This document shows positions 61,334 through 64,000 of a stretch of DNA of 64,000 bases, in pieces. The notes beneath the pieces were generated by a model. The model ran no database searches, was not told where the DNA came from, and saw only the letters and a list, made by a program, of their open reading frames with translations. The position numbers were made by a program, and so were the translations under genes. The stretch lies in NCBI RefSeq assembly GCF_029892485.1, contig NZ_JARXVG010000004.1, positions 465,516-529,515 on the forward strand, in the 5' to 3' direction. Numbering within the stretch: the first letter of the stretch is position 1; the number at the start of each line of letters is the position of its first letter. The stretch comes from Variovorax boronicumulans. GTDB lineage: Bacteria; Pseudomonadota; Gammaproteobacteria; Burkholderiales; Burkholderiaceae_C.

Positions 61334-61800
61334 ACCTCGAAGACCAGCTGCAGGTCGTGCCCGCGAACGCGGAAGCGGCCTTCATTCCACCGGCCGACGT
61401 GCCGAAGGCGAAAGCCGAAGATACCGGCCCGACGCTCGAGCAAGCCATCGAACGCAACGAGGCGCTGACCGAGAAGATCGAGGCGCTCGACGCCATCCTC
61501 GCCAAGCCGCTCAGCGAGATCCTCGCGGACCGCGAGAAGGCTGAAGAAGCCGCGCTGGCGTGGGACCGCTTCGGCGCGATGTGGATGCTGTCGCAACGCG
61601 CGATGCGCCGCGTGGCCCTCGACCTCGCGGCGCAGCTCGGCGTGAGCGAGGAAGAAGTCATTGCGCGTGCGATGACGAACGCCAACGCGGTGCTCAACGG
61701 CGCCGACGAAGTCGACCTCGGCGGCACCATCGCGCCCGCGCAGCTGCAGCACATTGCGCGGCACCGGGCGTTCCTGCGCAAGCAGTTCCGTACCGGTTGA
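61330..61800 (+). CDS. Hypothetical alpha-helical protein
   Basis: The 156-residue acidic protein is coupled to the Crp-like gene by an ATGA overlap. No signal peptide or membrane segment is seen. It is rich in Ala and Glu, with likely helices at residues 35-75 (A-I-E-R-N-E-A-L-T-E-K-I-E-A-L) and 85-115. No domain was recognised. The coupling suggests it works with the regulator or the acyl-CoA pathway. Confidence 0.7.
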   Translation: MNLEDQLQVVPANAEAAFIPPADVPKAKAEDTGPTLEQAIERNEALTEKIEALDAILAKPLSEILADREKAEEAALAWDRFGAMWMLSQRAMRRVALDLAAQLGVSEEEVIARAMTNANAVLNGADEVDLGGTIAPAQLQHIARHRAFLRKQFRTG

Positions 61801-61860
61801 GCCGCAAGGCCTCTCGATACCCCTTAACCTCCCCGCCTTCGTTCAAGAAAGACTTTCCCG

Positions 61861-62628
61861 ATGACCGTTGCTTCCCACCTCACCCTGATCACCGGCGCCT
61901 CGCGCGGCCTGGGCCGTGCCATGGCCGAACAGTTGCTGCAGGCCGGCCACGTGGTGCTGGGCATTTCGCGCAAGCAGGATGCCCAACTCGCCGGGATCGC
62001 CAAGGCCGCCGGCGCCGAACTCACGCAGTGGGAGCAGGACCTGTCCGACCCCGTTGCCGCCGCGGCCCGCGTGTCGGCCTGGCTCAAGGCCATCGATGCG
62101 CAGCGCTTCGACAGCGTGACCCTCATCAACAACGCCGGCACCGTCGGCAACCCCGCGCCGCTGGCCGGCGCCGTCACTGCCGATCTGTCGCTGGCGCTGC
62201 GCATCGGCCTCGAAGCGCCGATGCTGCTGACCGCCGCCTTCCTCAACGGCACGCGCGAATGGCGCGGCATGCGCAAGGTGCTGAACATCTCGTCGGGCCT
62301 GGGCCGCAACGCGATGGGCAGCCAGGCGCCTTACTGCGCGGCCAAGGCCGGCATGGACCGTTTCTCCCAGGCCGTGGCGCTCGAAGAAGCGGCCGCACCG
62401 AACGGCGCGCGTATCGTGTCGCTTGCGCCCGGCATCATTGATACCGACATGCAGGTGCAGTTGCGCGGCGCATCGGCAGAGAACTTTCCGGACCGCACGC
62501 GCTTCGTGAGCATGAAGGAAGAAGGCCGCCTCGACAGCCCCGCCACCGCCGCGGCCAAGGTGCTCAAGTACCTGGCGCGCGAAGACTTCGGCACCAACCC
62601 CGTGGCCGACGTGCGCGACCCGGCCTGA
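61861..62628 (+). CDS. SDR family oxidoreductase (sepiapterin-reductase-like)
   Basis: The 255-residue short-chain dehydrogenase has the cofactor motif T-G-A-S-R-G-L-G-R-A near residue 11 and N-N-A-G near residue 91. The catalytic set is S-S-G in N-I-S-S-G and Y-C-A-A-K near residue 159. The late region V-S-L-A-P-G-I-I-D-T-D-M resembles sepiapterin reductase and yeast YIR036C-type enzymes. The substrate is unknown. It starts 60 bases after the preceding gene, with a weak upstream ribosome site. Confidence 0.9.
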   Translation: MTVASHLTLITGASRGLGRAMAEQLLQAGHVVLGISRKQDAQLAGIAKAAGAELTQWEQDLSDPVAAAARVSAWLKAIDAQRFDSVTLINNAGTVGNPAPLAGAVTADLSLALRIGLEAPMLLTAAFLNGTREWRGMRKVLNISSGLGRNAMGSQAPYCAAKAGMDRFSQAVALEEAAAPNGARIVSLAPGIIDTDMQVQLRGASAENFPDRTRFVSMKEEGRLDSPATAAAKVLKYLAREDFGTNPVADVRDPA

Positions 62629-62658
62629 ACGCCTTCAATACCGAGAACGAGCACGCCC

Positions 62659-62916
62659 ATGGCCACCGCAAAGTCGATCGACACCAACGACTACAAGCTC
62701 TTCCCGTCGCCGAGGAACGTGCACCGCGTCATCTTCGAACACCAGGTCTTCGTGCCGTACCCGTACGCGCTGATCGTGATGGACGAGTTCTACTTCAAGG
62801 GCCGCTACAGCCTGTTCTCGGCCTGCCGCATGAGCGACGGGAAGATGGGGCAGGTGGTGACGTTCGAACTGGAATCCGACGTCGACATCTTCAACGCGAA
62901 GTTCGTGCCGGATTGA
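62659..62916 (+). CDS. Hypothetical protein, 85 residues
   Basis: A small conserved-looking protein, not recognised. The sequence is beta-rich, with many aromatic residues (Y-K-L-F-P, E-F-Y-F-K-G-R-Y-S-L-F). No signal or membrane segment is seen. The ATG lies 30 bases after the SDR stop, so the two may be co-transcribed; an AGAACGAGC sequence precedes it. Codon usage is like that of the neighbours, supporting a real gene. Confidence 0.65.
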   Translation: MATAKSIDTNDYKLFPSPRNVHRVIFEHQVFVPYPYALIVMDEFYFKGRYSLFSACRMSDGKMGQVVTFELESDVDIFNAKFVPD

Positions 62917-62939
62917 CGCGCACGTGTCGCAGGCTAGTC

Positions 62940-62973
62940 CCCTCTCCCCTCGGGGAGAGGGCCAGGGTGAGGG
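62940..62973 (+). repeat. Short palindromic intergenic repeat
   Basis: CCCTCTCCCC-tc-GGGGAGAGGG followed by CCAGGGTGAGGG. This is one unit of the C/G-rich family seen as an inverted pair at 57586-57701. The stem lies 23 bases after the 85-residue gene and may end its transcript, but no T-run follows. The rest of the 237-base gap to the DTW gene shows nothing else. Confidence 0.65.
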
Positions 62974-63128
62974 TTGCGGCCCTCGCATACACACGGCTCT
63001 ATGCGGATGGCGCCTGTTTTTGTGTCCATCTTGATGAGGGTGAGTACTGCGGCCTGAGCTAGTTGGATTGGCGGCAAGCACAGTACGCTGGCCGTGCATG
63101 AGCGAATCTCAGGAAGTCGGAGTACGGC

Positions 63129-63150
63129 CAAAACCAGCTATTTAGCTGGT
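63129..63150 (-). terminator. Terminator after the DTW gene
   Basis: In the minus-strand transcript, ACCAGCTA-aa-TAGCTGGT (63150-63133) is followed by TTTT. It begins 3 bases after the stop of the DTW gene. The U-run is short, so termination is probable rather than certain. Confidence 0.6.
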
Positions 63151-63153
63151 CAC

Positions 63154-63816
63154 CTAAATGAGCCCCGTAACCCGTGGTCGAGGGCAGGACTTGTCAGCTT
63201 GCGCGTTTCGCTGCCCGCCAGCCTGCTCCAAGTACTCTACAAATCCGTCGAAGGCATCCAACAAGGGCTGGAACCGCGCCACATCGCCTTCCAGTTGGCA
63301 CAAGGCGTAGCAGGTCGCCTCCAGCGTGGACAGTTGGTCGGGCCCATGGGCTTTGCGGATACGGTAGTGCGAAGGCGGCAGGTTGCGCAGGGCCAAGCGG
63401 GGCAACTGTTGCAGTGGCGGGCTTTGGTAGAGCATCTTTCGGCTTTTGCGCCAGGTGCCGTCCAGCACGACGAGGCGCAGGCGCGACTGGGCTTGCGGCC
63501 AATCGGGCGGTAGCGGGGGTGGAACCCGCAGGCCCGGAGCAGCATGTTGAAGACTGTCCGGGTACAGCAGCAGCGTGTGCTTGTCGTCCACCGGCCAGAC
63601 CGGCGCTGCAAATGCCTCACCCACCACCAGGCGGCAGTGCGCCAAGCTGAGATGCAGCAGGCGGGCACTGCCTTTGGCCTGGTGTACCTCCAGCGGGTGC
63701 TGCAGCACCAGTACCTCCACCGCGTGGGCGGTGGGCGCGACCCAGCGGCAAATGCAGGCGCTGAGCGGGCGCAGGCAAGCGGTGCAGTGGGGGCGCGGGA
63801 CTGAAGCGGCGGACAT
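63154..63816 (-). CDS. DTW domain protein, probable tRNA-uridine aminocarboxypropyltransferase
   Basis: The 220-residue protein has the family motif L-D-G-T-W-R-K-S-R-K-M near residue 117 (D-x-T-W type) and N-terminal cysteines C-T-A-C-L-R-P-L-S-A-C-I-C that may bind zinc. The family adds acp3U to tRNA at position 20 or 47. It is about the usual length for the short DTW type, and ends with a basic R-P-R-V-T-G-L-I tail. The remaining 184 bases to the window end hold no recognised feature. Confidence 0.85.
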   Translation of the reverse strand: MSAASVPRPHCTACLRPLSACICRWVAPTAHAVEVLVLQHPLEVHQAKGSARLLHLSLAHCRLVVGEAFAAPVWPVDDKHTLLLYPDSLQHAAPGLRVPPPLPPDWPQAQSRLRLVVLDGTWRKSRKMLYQSPPLQQLPRLALRNLPPSHYRIRKAHGPDQLSTLEATCYALCQLEGDVARFQPLLDAFDGFVEYLEQAGGQRNAQADKSCPRPRVTGLI

Positions 63817-64000
63817 GGCTACACAATGCGTGGAGGGGGGTGTCTATTAGCTTTGGCGCGACGACCGGCAGCTTTGGACAAAGTCGGAAGACCGCAGTGG
63901 GCCCCAGGACTAAACCGCTCGCGCGGTAGCCCGCCGCACAGTCTGTGATTTAACAAGCATCGTGCCCCCGTCTATGTTGGGAACCGAGGCAATCGGCCTC

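Noticed and set aside
63133..63150. Palindrome ACCAGCTA-tt-TAGCTGGT as an integron attC or transposon end
   Set aside because: It sits 3 bases after the DTW stop and is followed by a short T-run in that direction, which fits a terminator. No integrase, transposase or second end was found.

Overview
The window is a GC-rich stretch of a betaproteobacterial chromosome. It most resembles Comamonadaceae, and Variovorax in particular. That placement is inferred from the spc/alpha ribosomal gene order with no infA, three orphan Bug/TctC-type binding proteins, an aerobic CoA-dependent aminobenzoate cluster, a periplasmic quinohemoprotein alcohol dehydrogenase and many GC-rich palindromic intergenic repeats. 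No phage gene, transposase, integron or CRISPR array was found.

Bases 1-8906 hold the 3' half of the spc operon and the alpha operon: rplN (partial), rplX, rplE, rpsN, rpsH, rplF, rplR, rpsE, rpmD, rplO, secY, rpmJ, rpsM, rpsK, rpsD, rpoA and rplQ, followed by an initiator tRNA and terminators. Terminator-like hairpins lie inside the alpha operon.

Bases 8971-17702 hold an HD-domain hydrolase gene divergent from a GlxA-type regulator, then a tightly coupled six-gene operon: monooxygenase/reductase fusion, MarR regulator, enoyl-CoA hydratase, acyl-CoA dehydrogenase, benzoate-type CoA ligase and RidA. It looks like a 2-aminobenzoyl-CoA (anthranilate) pathway, with a MarR-type operator in the promoter. 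Bases 17774-25035 are mixed: a cyclopropane-fatty-acid synthase relative, DUF1840, a Bug protein, a LysR/SDR divergent pair, E1 alpha/beta of a 2-oxo acid dehydrogenase without E2/E3, and a CHAP amidase.

Bases 25095-31991 are a sugar module: a XylR-type operator, xylF-xylH-xylG with a single-domain ATPase, a ROK repressor and a membrane PQQ glucose dehydrogenase whose Shine-Dalgarno lies in a hairpin. Bases 32023-36843 carry an aconitase-like large/small pair, an isocitrate-lyase/PEP-mutase-like lyase and a Bug protein, divergent from an IclR regulator. The family-defining active-site motifs of these enzymes are altered, so this is the best candidate for an undescribed pathway. Bases 36871-40345 hold a Fis-type regulator lacking its AAA+ domain, divergent from a PQQ/heme alcohol dehydrogenase.

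Bases 40475-51518 hold a LuxR-type regulator, a poly-glycine lipoprotein, a third Bug protein, an M48 metalloprotease fused to a type IV pilin-like tail, a PfpI protein, two divergent citrate synthase paralogues (one with an N-terminal DNA-binding domain) and two tandem paralogous membrane proteins. Bases 51509-61800 hold a branched-chain-type ABC transporter with two acyl-CoA synthetases and a divergent Crp-like regulator; its long intercistronic gaps are filled with palindromic repeats. The window ends with an SDR, a small unknown protein and a DTW-domain protein.
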